This document shows, in pieces, positions 1 through 6,661 of a stretch of 10,329 nucleotides of DNA. Position 1 is the stretch's first letter. Each line of letters opens with the position of its first letter. The position numbers and the translations under genes are program-made. The notes under the pieces were generated by a model that had not been told where the DNA came from, did no database searches, and was given only the letters and a program-made list of their open reading frames with translations. Origin of the DNA: a bacterium UBA6115 (GTDB lineage Bacteria; Bacillota_A; Clostridia; Christensenellales; Aristaeellaceae); contig DIWD01000013.1 in NCBI GenBank assembly GCA_002428405.1, positions 1 through 10,329 on the forward strand, written 5' to 3'.

Positions 1-57
1 AATGACCTCATATACATGCTGGGTCTATGTTCCTGCTGATTTTGATACAAATTGAAA

Positions 58-93
58 AAGCCCTTTTCGGCAAAAATGCGCTGAAAAGAGCTT
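58..93 (-). terminator. Probable intrinsic terminator of the leftward operon
   Basis: Arms at 58-68 and 83-93 pair over 10 of 11 positions around a 14-base loop. Read on the minus strand, the second arm (GAAAAGGGCTT) runs straight into further T residues (CTTTTTC), which is the layout of a Rho-independent terminator. It lies about 127 bases past the stop of the discoidin-domain gene. The stem is fairly AT-rich, so termination may be partial. On the plus strand the hairpin is not followed by a T run. Confidence 0.5.
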
Positions 94-219
94 GATATAT
101 AAGGATTCTCGGATTAGACGATAACCTTGGTAATCCTCATGAAAGGCTTTCTAATGTTTGAAAGTTCCGTTAGCTTGAGTGGTTTCTTACCCCCCATGAT
201 GGAGGCCTTCAATAAGTTC
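94..219. other. Non-coding 3' region of the leftward operon
   Basis: This AT-rich stretch lies between the discoidin-domain gene and the putative terminator. No open frame here has a convincing ribosome binding site or family resemblance. It is best read as the 3' untranslated part of the leftward transcript. Bases 1-57, beyond the terminator, also show nothing I can assign. Confidence 0.4.
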
Positions 220-840
220 TTACTCGTAAACCTGAACCTCGGCAGCTTGCCCGCCATTGGAGCGGCCGGATGATTTTTCGGTGAAGAGCAGCTTGACATA
301 ACGTGCCGGGGCAGGCTCGAAATCCACACGGACCATATTGCCGGTTTCGGAATTGAACTCGTAGCGCGCATTCGGCACAGTGCTGCCATAATTCACGCCA
401 TCCTCGCTGACCAGGACCTCAAAGCTCTGGGTGCGAGGCTCCCAAATCGGGGCAGGATTGAGGCGAACGGCTATGGTCGCAATGCTATGGATTTCTTCCA
501 AATCAATGATGAGTTCGGCGGGCAACCCCTTGCTCTCCCAATAAGAGGTCAATTTACCGTCCGTCACATTGGCGGCGGCGTAGATTTCAGTGACCGCTCC
601 GGATTGCACAGTTTTCCCCTGGGCCAGATTGGTTCCCTCCGGCAGCTTGATCCAATGCTCATACGGGTCGGGAAAAACCGGGGGTCGCTCGGCTTTAGCC
701 TGTTCGGGCGAGGCCACGATTTGCAGGTCTGTGACCGTCTCTGCTGTGGGGACCTGTGGTTCCACAAAGAACGCGTACCCGGCAGCAAAAAGCGAAGCAA
801 CGATGATGACGCTGAAAATAACGGCCAATGCCTTGTTCAT
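220..840 (-). CDS. Membrane-anchored discoidin (F5/8 type C, CBM32-like) domain protein
   Basis: This 206-residue protein probably sits on the outer face of the membrane and binds sugar. Residues 4-25 form one hydrophobic segment (signal anchor or uncleaved signal peptide, no lipobox Cys). A Pro/Glu-rich linker of about 40 residues follows, then one discoidin domain from about residue 69 to the end. Domain hallmarks visible are NLAQGKTV, a VTDGKLTSYWES segment, the strand ELIIDLEEI, a FEVLVSEDG strand and the closing RYVKLLF and AEVQVYE strands. There is no catalytic domain. The start at 840 is chosen because GAGGTGG sits just upstream of it; an in-frame ATG-less extension to 873 would run into the preceding gene. 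Only 10 bases separate it from the stop of the beta-helix gene, so the two are co-transcribed and probably translationally coupled. Family knowledge supports glycan binding; the ligand is unknown. Confidence 0.8.
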   Translation of the reverse strand: MNKALAVIFSVIIVASLFAAGYAFFVEPQVPTAETVTDLQIVASPEQAKAERPPVFPDPYEHWIKLPEGTNLAQGKTVQSGAVTEIYAAANVTDGKLTSYWESKGLPAELIIDLEEIHSIATIAVRLNPAPIWEPRTQSFEVLVSEDGVNYGSTVPNARYEFNSETGNMVRVDFEPAPARYVKLLFTEKSSGRSNGGQAAEVQVYE

Positions 841-850
841 TGCATCCACC

Positions 851-2362
851 TCATTCCACTGTGATACTGGCAAATTCGTTCACGTCCGCTTTCATGGCCT
901 TTGCATCGGTGATTTTTTCGCCCAGGATTACGATGTTTCGCAAGGTGACGTTTTCGATCCTGTGTTCCTCGTTATGTCCGGCGAAACGGGTGGCGGGTAT
1001 CTTGCCGTCGAGGGTGCGCAGCACGGTCAGCCCGTCAATGACAATGTCGGAGATGGACCCCCACTCATCGCGCACGGTGGACCAGCCGCTTTTATTCATG
1101 TGAAAATCGATCAGTTCCTTATTGTTGCCGTTATCACCCTGCATAAATGCATTTTCCACCACGATGTTCCGGTAGGTGATCCCGCGGACAACCGCGTCGT
1201 CGCTGTTGTGAATGCTGATCACGGGCTTGTGATGATTGTAAAGGACAGTGATATCCTGGAAGAGAACATCTGAAATGACAGGGCGGATGGTGAGGCCCTT
1301 ATTGGTCTCGTAACCGATTTCCATGGATTGGGCCAGGTCCGTCCAGATCTGGATCCGTTCAAAGGTGATGTTTTTAGTGGAGCCGGAGTAGTTCTTGAGT
1401 ACGAGACTGTCATCCCAGGTGCGGGCAAAGCAATCGGTAACGGTATGATTTTTGCAGGACTGGAAGGTGAAACCGTCGCCGTTTTGACGGCCTGAGATGA
1501 TCTTGACATTGGAGATATGGGCTGTGTCAGTGGAGTAGGAGTTGAAGTTCCAGCAGTTTGCGTTGGCGATGATGAAGCCCTCTGCAGTGATGTTCTTGCT
1601 GTTGCGGATATCCACGGGAACGCGGGCGTAGGAACCGGGCTGGTTGTGCGCGGGGTAGTCAGAGCCGTCTATGATGCCGCGGCCACGGATGGTCACGTTG
1701 ACGGCGTTGTCCACAATGATGACAGAGTTTAAAACGGCGCCGCCCGATATATAAAGGGTCTGGTCGCTTTTGAGAGAAATGGCGTCCATGGTCCAGTGAC
1801 CCGGCTCGATGAAGAATACATTGGGATCATTTTTATCGGGAATATCGGTTTCCAGCGGGTTGGCGAAGATATGAGTCGCTTTATTCACGCTGTCGTTGTA
1901 AACCACGGTGTAGGATCCGGGCTTGCTCACCGTGAAGCTGACCCGGTCATCTTTCACCTCGGGTATGATGCCATGGGACAAGGGCAATACCGCGGCGCTC
2001 CGGATGTCATTCCCGAGTCCCGGCATTGATACTTCGACCTTGACCTCGCCCTCAAAATCAAAATAGGCCATGGGCGTGTCGGAGGGTAAAGTGTTGGCAT
2101 TCCACTTGTGTTCATGGTTAACCATAACGTCATACACAAACAGCTCGTTCCCATTGATCCAGATGGACGCGTTCTTTGATGTCGTCATTGTTTTAGGGCC
2201 TTCGTAGAGGACAAGGACAGCCGGCTGTGCAGTTGTTGCGGGGGCTTTGTGCAGGCGCGGAGCTATGCTTGCCGTCCACATAAACACGGCAAACGCCGCG
2301 CACAAGACAGCCCCGATGCCCAGGAATATCACGGGGATGGAAAGAGCCTTCCTTGCAGCCAT
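851..2362 (-). CDS. Membrane-anchored right-handed beta-helix protein, GH49/GH28-like glycoside hydrolase
   Basis: This 503-residue protein is a likely extracellular polysaccharide hydrolase. Residues about 9-34 are a single hydrophobic anchor. Residues about 45-170 look like a beta-sandwich ending in THIFANP. From about 180 on the chain is a beta-helix, opening with VFFIEPGHW and LYISGGAV, then GRGIIDG and repeated NITxxGxxI-type turns. This order (beta-sandwich, 'PG' strand, 'GGAV' strand, helix) recalls GH49 dextranase-type enzymes. Three candidate acidic residues fit that family: D296 in NGDGF, and D317-D318 in WDDS. The GH28 His-Gly and RIK motifs are not evident. The start at 2362 is chosen because GGAGGTG lies 6 bases upstream; an in-frame frame open to 2440 would begin inside the promoter. 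Specificity is unknown: GH49 members cut alpha-1,6-glucans, but this protein may belong to an unclassified clan relative. The fold call is strong, the enzyme class moderate. Confidence 0.7.
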   Translation of the reverse strand: MAARKALSIPVIFLGIGAVLCAAFAVFMWTASIAPRLHKAPATTAQPAVLVLYEGPKTMTTSKNASIWINGNELFVYDVMVNHEHKWNANTLPSDTPMAYFDFEGEVKVEVSMPGLGNDIRSAAVLPLSHGIIPEVKDDRVSFTVSKPGSYTVVYNDSVNKATHIFANPLETDIPDKNDPNVFFIEPGHWTMDAISLKSDQTLYISGGAVLNSVIIVDNAVNVTIRGRGIIDGSDYPAHNQPGSYARVPVDIRNSKNITAEGFIIANANCWNFNSYSTDTAHISNVKIISGRQNGDGFTFQSCKNHTVTDCFARTWDDSLVLKNYSGSTKNITFERIQIWTDLAQSMEIGYETNKGLTIRPVISDVLFQDITVLYNHHKPVISIHNSDDAVVRGITYRNIVVENAFMQGDNGNNKELIDFHMNKSGWSTVRDEWGSISDIVIDGLTVLRTLDGKIPATRFAGHNEEHRIENVTLRNIVILGEKITDAKAMKADVNEFASITVE

Positions 2363-2386
2363 ATCCGGCACCTCCTTCAGCAAACA

Positions 2387-2400
2387 ACCGTTAAAACGGT
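2387..2400. repeat. Small inverted repeat ACCGTT-AA-AACGGT in the leftward leader
   Basis: Perfect 6-base arms flank two central bases. It lies between the predicted leftward transcription start and the ribosome binding site of the beta-helix gene. It differs from the GTTNAGCGCTNAAC operators, so it may be a site for another regulator, a small RNA hairpin, or chance. Confidence 0.3.
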
Positions 2401-2410
2401 GGTATATCAA

Positions 2411-2424
2411 GTTGAGCGCTAAAC
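2411..2424 (-). promoter_or_regulatory. LacI-family operator O1 (leftward promoter)
   Basis: The site GTTGAGCGCTAAAC is an even palindrome with one mismatched pair and a central CG, the usual form of LacI-family operators. It starts right at the predicted leftward transcription start, so a bound repressor would block initiation of the beta-helix/discoidin operon. It matches O2 at 12 of 14 positions, and at 13 of 14 when O2 is read on the other strand. Confidence 0.75.
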
Positions 2425-2431
2425 CATATAT

Positions 2432-2460
2432 ACTATACAATGCAGAATAAAGGTTTGCAA
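2432..2460 (-). promoter_or_regulatory. Sigma-A-type promoter of the beta-helix operon
   Basis: On the minus strand a -35 box TTGCAA (2460-2455) is followed after 17 bases by a -10 box TATAGT (2437-2432). Transcription would start near 2425, beside operator O1, leaving a leader of about 63 bases before the start codon at 2362. Both boxes are close to consensus and the spacing is ideal. Confidence 0.7.
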
Positions 2461-2497
2461 GTGCATCGGGAAAATATAAAATATTTCAAAAAAGTGC

Positions 2498-2526
2498 TTG
2501 ACAGCCGAAAACATATCTGATATGGT
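2498..2526 (+). promoter_or_regulatory. Sigma-A-type promoter of the secreted-protein/regulator operon
   Basis: A perfect -35 box TTGACA (2498-2503) is followed after 17 bases by TATGGT (2521-2526), a 4 of 6 match to the -10 consensus. The start point near 2533 falls inside operator O2. An A/T-rich block just upstream may strengthen it. Confidence 0.7.
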
Positions 2527-2529
2527 CAA

Positions 2530-2543
2530 GTTAAGCGCTCAAC
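2530..2543 (+). promoter_or_regulatory. LacI-family operator O2 (rightward promoter)
   Basis: The site GTTAAGCGCTCAAC is a palindrome with one mismatched pair and central CG. It spans the predicted rightward start point, so binding would repress the secreted-protein gene and, by read-through, the regulator gene itself and the phosphorylase. The adjoining bases (CAA before, C after) are also shared with O1. Confidence 0.75.
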
Positions 2544-2581
2544 CTACCAGGTAGAGAACGAAATTGAAAAGGAGAACCACC

Positions 2582-3310
2582 ATGAAAAAGGTCCTGTCCC
2601 TGATTCTCGCGACCCTCATGCTGCTCACCATTGCCTCTGCCGCCCTGGCCAGTAGCGACGTACGGTTCCAGTGGGACGACTTCACCGGCCGCGACCCCAA
2701 TGCCAAGCCCGAACTCGCCCCCAACGGCATGAACATCTGGTGGGACAACTGGGCCAACCTGCGTGCTGACAGCGTGGATGGCATCGTCACCATCGATTTC
2801 AGGCCCAAGGAGTATGATACCGAAGACTACGACAACGAGGCGGATTACTACGCCAAGGCTGCCGACTGGATGGGCAACTGGGGCGAAGCGATCAACATGT
2901 GGGCACTGGAGGGCATCTCCTACTGCAAGTACCTGACCATCCGCATGAGCGGTGCCGAGGGCGGCGAAGAGAACAAGCTGATCCTGCACTTCCAGCCCGA
3001 AGACGGCCCCTCTTTCGTCAAGCTGTTCTCTGAGTTGGTCACCAAGGACGGTGGCAAGGTTGCCATCACCACGGAGCTGCAGGATGTCGTCATTGACCTG
3101 CAAGCCTCCGGCTTCCCCGGAATGACCAACCGCATGCACATCCGCGCGTTCGCGCCCTGCATCATTTCCCTGGATGAGATTTACTTCTCCGATCCCACTG
3201 GCCCCATCGACACCACCAGCAAGGATACCATCCTTGCCGGCTTCACGGTCGAAGCGATTGGTAATCCCGCTGATCTGCCCATCGCGGATTATGTAGCCGC
3301 GCTGCAATAA
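2582..3310 (+). CDS. Secreted protein of unknown function, possible beta-sandwich binding module
   Basis: I do not recognise the family of this 242-residue protein. Residues 1-23 form a clear signal peptide (MKK, long Leu-rich core, cleavage after ALA-23); there is no lipobox, transmembrane tail or sortase motif, so it should be released outside the cell. The mature part is acidic and rich in aromatic residues, with three Trp in two neighbouring clusters near NIWWDNW and an Asp/Tyr-rich stretch (EYDTEDYDNEADYY). Later strands such as KLILHFQPEDG and IISLDEIYFSD suggest a jelly-roll like those of carbohydrate-binding modules; this is an impression, not a match. Start 2582 is set by AAAAGGAG 7 bases upstream. 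Codon use is strongly biased (all 10 Phe are TTC, nearly all Lys AAG, 9 of 11 Asn AAC), which suggests high expression. It is the first gene after the rightward promoter. Confidence 0.7.
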   Translation: MKKVLSLILATLMLLTIASAALASSDVRFQWDDFTGRDPNAKPELAPNGMNIWWDNWANLRADSVDGIVTIDFRPKEYDTEDYDNEADYYAKAADWMGNWGEAINMWALEGISYCKYLTIRMSGAEGGEENKLILHFQPEDGPSFVKLFSELVTKDGGKVAITTELQDVVIDLQASGFPGMTNRMHIRAFAPCIISLDEIYFSDPTGPIDTTSKDTILAGFTVEAIGNPADLPIADYVAALQ

Positions 3311-3318
3311 ACTTAAAA

Positions 3319-3357
3319 GAAGCGCAGGTAAACGGCGGTGCCTCTTGCCTGCGCTTC
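3319..3357 (+). terminator. Hairpin after the secreted-protein gene (weak terminator or 3' stabiliser)
   Basis: Arms GAAGCGCAGG (3319-3328) and CCTGCGCTTC (3348-3357) pair perfectly over 10 bases around a 19-base loop, starting 8 bases after the stop codon. No T run follows, so it is not a classical intrinsic terminator. It could instead protect the upstream message end, leaving more transcript of the secreted protein than of the regulator. Confidence 0.4.
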
Positions 3358-3366
3358 CGGAAAGTT

Positions 3367-3408
3367 GGGGCGGATATCGTATCCCTGCATGGATATCGTA
3401 TCCGCCCC
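3367..3408. repeat. Nested palindromic repeat (REP-like or paired binding site)
   Basis: Two exact copies of GGATATCGTATCC (3372-3384 and 3391-3403) stand 6 bases apart. Each copy is itself an inverted repeat (GGATA, TCG, TATCC). The pair is framed by GGGGC on the left and GCCCC on the right, so the whole 42 bases fold into one long hairpin whose arms match at 15 of 18 positions. It lies between the secreted-protein gene and the regulator gene. It may be a dispersed REP-like intergenic element, a transcription-modulating hairpin, or a double site for a DNA-binding protein. Confidence 0.6.
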
Positions 3409-3432
3409 TACCTTTAATACGGGGGCAAAGCT

Positions 3433-4449
3433 ATGACAACATTAAAGGAAATAGCCCGGGAAGCCGGTGTCAGCATCACCACGGTCTCCAATGTCATCAA
3501 CAGGAAACCCAACAGGGTATCCCCTGAGCTGGTGGCAAAGATACAGGAGATCATTCTCCGAGATAACTATGTCCCCAGCATGTCGGCCCGCACGCTGGCG
3601 AACAACGCCTCGCCTATCATCGGGGTGATCAATCATGTTGTTTCCCAGCGCGGCGGCGGGTTCATGGCTGACCCGTTCCACAACATGCTCATAGGCAGCA
3701 TTGAGGACTACACCCGCAAAAGGGGTTACTTTGTCATGGTGCGAACCGTTGAGGATTCCCTCGGCCTGGCAACCATCTGCCATAGCTGGAACCTTGCGGG
3801 CATAATCCTGGCGGGCATGTTCCGCGACGAATTTTTTGAAACTGTTCAGGGAATCGGCATTCCCTTCGTGCTGATTGACAGCTATGTAGGCCTGCCGGAG
3901 GTGTGCAACGTAGGGCTGGAGGACCAAAAGGGCGGTTATATGGCCACACGGTGTCTGCTGGAGCACGGCCACCGTACTATCGCGTTCGCTTCACCCTTTA
4001 TCCGCGCAAACGGAGTCGTCGAAAAGCGGCTGCTTGGGTATCAGCAGGCGCTGGCGGAATTTGGCGTTCCCTTCAACAGTGAGCTTGTCTTTGAGCAGGA
4101 GATATCCGTGGAGGAAGGAGCACAGCTGGGACGGTTTCTGAGCGACAGGAAGAGCATCACCGGCATCTTTGCCTCCGCCGATATTCTGGCGGCCGGAATA
4201 ATTGCCGGCCTGCGCGAAAGAGGGGTGCATGTGCCGGAGGACAAATCCATCATCGGGTTTGATGACAACTACCTCTGCCAGATCACCTGGCCCCGGCTGA
4301 CGACCATTCATCAGAACATTGACAAAAAAGGCATTCTCGCCACCGAAATGCTGATCGCGCAACTTTCGAAGAAGCCCATAAGGGACAGGGAGATCATTCT
4401 TCCAGTAAGCCTGGTGGAGCGGGAAAGCGTGCGGAGCATAGCAGATTGA
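3433..4449 (+). CDS. LacI-family transcriptional regulator
   Basis: This 338-residue protein is a sugar-responsive DNA-binding regulator. The N-terminal helix-turn-helix occupies about residues 3-23 (LKEIAREAGVSITTVSNVIN), followed by the hinge YVPSMSARTLANN (46-58) with the Leu that LacI proteins insert into the operator centre. Residues from about 61 form the periplasmic-binding-protein-like effector domain, with the usual GIFASAD, GVHVPEDKSIIGFDDN and PRLTTIHQ segments (about 233-303). Length is normal for the family. The start is preceded by a modest GGGGG ribosome site. It sits 122 bases after the secreted-protein gene and its stop overlaps the start of the phosphorylase gene by one base. 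Three matching palindromes in the window (O1-O3) are its likely targets, which would make it autoregulated through the rightward promoter. The ligand is unknown; a sugar or sugar phosphate of this pathway is the natural guess. Confidence 0.93.
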   Translation: MTTLKEIAREAGVSITTVSNVINRKPNRVSPELVAKIQEIILRDNYVPSMSARTLANNASPIIGVINHVVSQRGGGFMADPFHNMLIGSIEDYTRKRGYFVMVRTVEDSLGLATICHSWNLAGIILAGMFRDEFFETVQGIGIPFVLIDSYVGLPEVCNVGLEDQKGGYMATRCLLEHGHRTIAFASPFIRANGVVEKRLLGYQQALAEFGVPFNSELVFEQEISVEEGAQLGRFLSDRKSITGIFASADILAAGIIAGLRERGVHVPEDKSIIGFDDNYLCQITWPRLTTIHQNIDKKGILATEMLIAQLSKKPIRDREIILPVSLVERESVRSIAD

Positions 4450-6647
4450 TGAAAGAAATACTGGTTTCCATCGCTTCCTATGATGCCGCCCGATTTGCTG
4501 AGGATGAAAACCGCTTTCTTATCGGCAACGGGTATCTGGGGGTTCGCGGCGCGCTGGAGGAATACCGGAAGGAGCACACGCCAGCCGTCAACCTGGCTGG
4601 GCTATATGACCGGTTCGGCGACGGCTGGCGGGAGCCTGTGAATGCGCCGAATCCTTTCTATTGCAGGGTTTCCGCATACGGGGCTGCGCTCTGGCTGCCG
4701 GACGCCGAGCCTTTGAGCCACTGTCAATCGCTGGATATCCTGACGGGTCTGCACAGCCGTAGAACGGTCTTTGCCGTGGGAAACAGCGCCGTGACCCTTT
4801 CTTCGGAACGCTTCGCGCATATGTCTGACCCCCATCTGCTGGGCGTGCGCGTACGGCTGACCTCCGCAGCAACGCTGGCCCTGACGATCGAAGCGGGCAT
4901 AGACAGCCAGGTATGGGATATCCATGGGCCGCATTTCCGGGAATTTACGGTTCAAACCCATGGCGAATGCCTGACCGTTCTTGGCGTCACCAACGAAGGG
5001 GATCAGGTTTGCACTGCTTGGAGGGGATCGTTTTCCCAGGCTGGAAATGAGGCGCCTTTGGCTGGCGATGGGATTTTCGGAAAGCGATGCCAGTTGACGC
5101 TCATTCCTGGGGAACCCATCGTTCTATCCGTGCGCGCATCCGTCTTTACCTCCCTGGATTGCGATGACCCGCAAGCAAGGGCCTTGCAGGCCGTACGTGA
5201 TCCAGTTTCCTGGGAGGAGATGGTGCAAAGCCACCGGGACTGCTGGCAGGCCTTATGGGAGAAGGCCTTTGTCACCATTGAGGGCGACGATACGGCGCAG
5301 CTGGCCCTTAATTATTCCATTTATCATTTGCTCAGCATCGCGCCGCGCCACCACGCCTCGCGCTCCATCCCGGCACGGGGGTTATCCGGGCAGACTTACA
5401 AGGGCGCGATTTTCTGGGATACCGAGATGTTCATGCTGGATTTTTACCTCGCTGTTCTTCCGGGTACCGCTCGGACCATTCTGCAATACCGGATCGACAC
5501 CTTGGAAGGCGCAATGCAAAAGGCCGCTTCCTATGGGTACAAGGGCGCGTTTTATGCCTGGGAAAGCCAAAACAGCGGTGAAGACGCCTGTTCGGACTAC
5601 AACGTAACGGATGTGTTCACGGGGCGCCCCATGAGAACCTGGTTTCGGGACAAGCAGGTCCACATTTCGTCGGCAATCGTGTATGGCCTGCTGAATTATA
5701 CGGATTGGACCGGGGACGATAGCCTGCTGTTATCCGGGGGAATGCAGGTGCTGGTGGAAGTCGCACGCTTTTACCACAGCCTCCTGCTTAGAAGGGCCGA
5801 TGAGGACTGTTTGGAGATTCACGATGTCATCGGCCCGGACGAATACCACGAGCGGGTCAACAACAATGCCTACACCAATGAGATGGCCCGACTGTCACTC
5901 ATGAATGCCTCGCTGAGGCTGAAATGGCTGCAAAGCGCGAATCCCGAAGCCTATGACGAGCTGGCGTCATGCTTTGGCGGCAAAGCTTCTCTGAAGGATT
6001 TGGAAGCGCAATTTCTGGCGGATGCGCAGGCGATCCGGGAGCCTCGGCGCAGGGATGGCGTGATCGAGCAATTCGACGGCTACTTCTCCCTGGAGGACGC
6101 GTCCATCGCGGAGGTTCGCGGGCGCCTCATGCATGAAAAAGAATACTGGGGCGGCGCGTATGGAGTTGCCTCGCATACGCAGGTCATCAAGCAGGCGGAC
6201 GTGATAGCACTGCTCTGTATGCGTCCGGAAATTGCCACACCCGACGACTGGGTGGCTAATTATAACTATTACCTTCCTCGAACCGAGCATGGGTCATCCC
6301 TGAGCGCCTGCATGTATGCGCTCGCAGCCTGCCGGGTGAATCAGGTGGAGGAAGTGGCATATCCGCTGTTTCTGAAATCCGCCAGCGCGGACCTGGCCGG
6401 GGGAGGGAAAGCATGGGCGGGACTTGTGTATATCGGGGGAACCCATCCGGCTGCAGCAGGAGGGGCCTTTATGGTTTTATTGCGGGGCTTTCTTGGCCTT
6501 GGGCGAAAGGAAGGCAGGCTCACGCTTGCTCCTGCCCTGCCGGCCGCATGGAAACGCTTGAAGCTGAACCTTTGTTACCGCGGGAAGTGGCGAACTGTTG
6601 ATGTAAAGGAGGGGAGGAACCTTGACAAGGCTTTTATAGCCATTTAG
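4449..6647 (+). CDS. GH65 family glycoside phosphorylase
   Basis: This 732-residue cytoplasmic enzyme should split an alpha-glucosidic bond with phosphate, giving beta-glucose 1-phosphate and a free acceptor. The N-terminal beta-sandwich includes the family signature RFLIGNGYLGVRG. The (alpha/alpha)6 barrel holds FWDTE (W323-E326) and GPDEYHE, where E465 is the expected general acid. The phosphate loop is HGSSLS (614-619). A short C-terminal beta-sheet domain ends the chain. Length is slightly below the usual 750-790. Family members act on maltose, trehalose, kojibiose, nigerose, longer alpha-glucans or glucosyl-rhamnose, and the sequence alone does not decide. The motif before FWDTE reads KGAI, where many members have G-H, close to the acceptor site. 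The ATG at 4449 overlaps the regulator stop (TGATG), implying translational coupling; a TTG one codon earlier is possible but less likely. The last codons contain the promoter of the next gene. Confidence 0.9.
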   Translation: MKEILVSIASYDAARFAEDENRFLIGNGYLGVRGALEEYRKEHTPAVNLAGLYDRFGDGWREPVNAPNPFYCRVSAYGAALWLPDAEPLSHCQSLDILTGLHSRRTVFAVGNSAVTLSSERFAHMSDPHLLGVRVRLTSAATLALTIEAGIDSQVWDIHGPHFREFTVQTHGECLTVLGVTNEGDQVCTAWRGSFSQAGNEAPLAGDGIFGKRCQLTLIPGEPIVLSVRASVFTSLDCDDPQARALQAVRDPVSWEEMVQSHRDCWQALWEKAFVTIEGDDTAQLALNYSIYHLLSIAPRHHASRSIPARGLSGQTYKGAIFWDTEMFMLDFYLAVLPGTARTILQYRIDTLEGAMQKAASYGYKGAFYAWESQNSGEDACSDYNVTDVFTGRPMRTWFRDKQVHISSAIVYGLLNYTDWTGDDSLLLSGGMQVLVEVARFYHSLLLRRADEDCLEIHDVIGPDEYHERVNNNAYTNEMARLSLMNASLRLKWLQSANPEAYDELASCFGGKASLKDLEAQFLADAQAIREPRRRDGVIEQFDGYFSLEDASIAEVRGRLMHEKEYWGGAYGVASHTQVIKQADVIALLCMRPEIATPDDWVANYNYYLPRTEHGSSLSACMYALAACRVNQVEEVAYPLFLKSASADLAGGGKAWAGLVYIGGTHPAAAGGAFMVLLRGFLGLGRKEGRLTLAPALPAAWKRLKLNLCYRGKWRTVDVKEGRNLDKAFIAI

Positions 6648-6650
6648 AAT
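6622..6650 (+). promoter_or_regulatory. Sigma-A-type promoter of the sugar-import genes
   Basis: A perfect TTGACA (6622-6627) and TAGAAT (6645-6650) are separated by exactly 17 bases. The -35 box lies in the last coding codons of the GH65 gene, and the -10 box begins with its TAG stop codon. Transcription would start near 6657. It gives the importer genes expression independent of read-through. Confidence 0.75.
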
Positions 6651-6661
6651 CAAGAAAGTAA

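Larger units (their letters stand above)
2363..2581. promoter_or_regulatory. Divergent intergenic control region
   Basis: This 219-base region separates the leftward beta-helix operon from the rightward secreted-protein/regulator operon. It holds two back-to-back sigma-A-type promoters, two copies of the same LacI-type palindrome with centres 119 bases apart, a further small palindrome in the leftward leader, and an AT-rich block (2471-2493) between the two -35 boxes that could act as an UP element for both. Two identical operators at this distance could also allow repression by DNA looping, as known for tetrameric LacI proteins; whether this regulator is tetrameric cannot be seen. Confidence 0.7.

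Noticed and set aside
590..1273. A 227-codon open frame on the plus strand across the two leftward genes.
   Set aside because: It crosses the boundary of two convincing minus-strand genes and shows no family features.
851..2362. Calling the beta-helix protein a GH28 polygalacturonase.
   Set aside because: The typical GH28 His-Gly and Arg-Ile-Lys motifs are not evident and the N-terminal sandwich fits GH49-type proteins better.
2498..2514. A cre-like (CcpA) site overlapping the rightward -35 box.
   Set aside because: The spacing between TG and CG is one base too long for the cre consensus and the match depends on the -35 sequence itself.
2531..3307. A 258-codon open frame on the minus strand opposite the secreted-protein gene.
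   Set aside because: It arises from the strong C-ending codon bias of the plus-strand gene; the plus strand has the promoter, ribosome site and signal peptide.
3390..3418. A separate promoter for the regulator gene (TGGATA, 17 bases, TTTAAT).
   Set aside because: The -35 box is poor and lies in the palindromic repeat, and the implied start would leave only about 8 bases of leader with the ribosome site at its very end.
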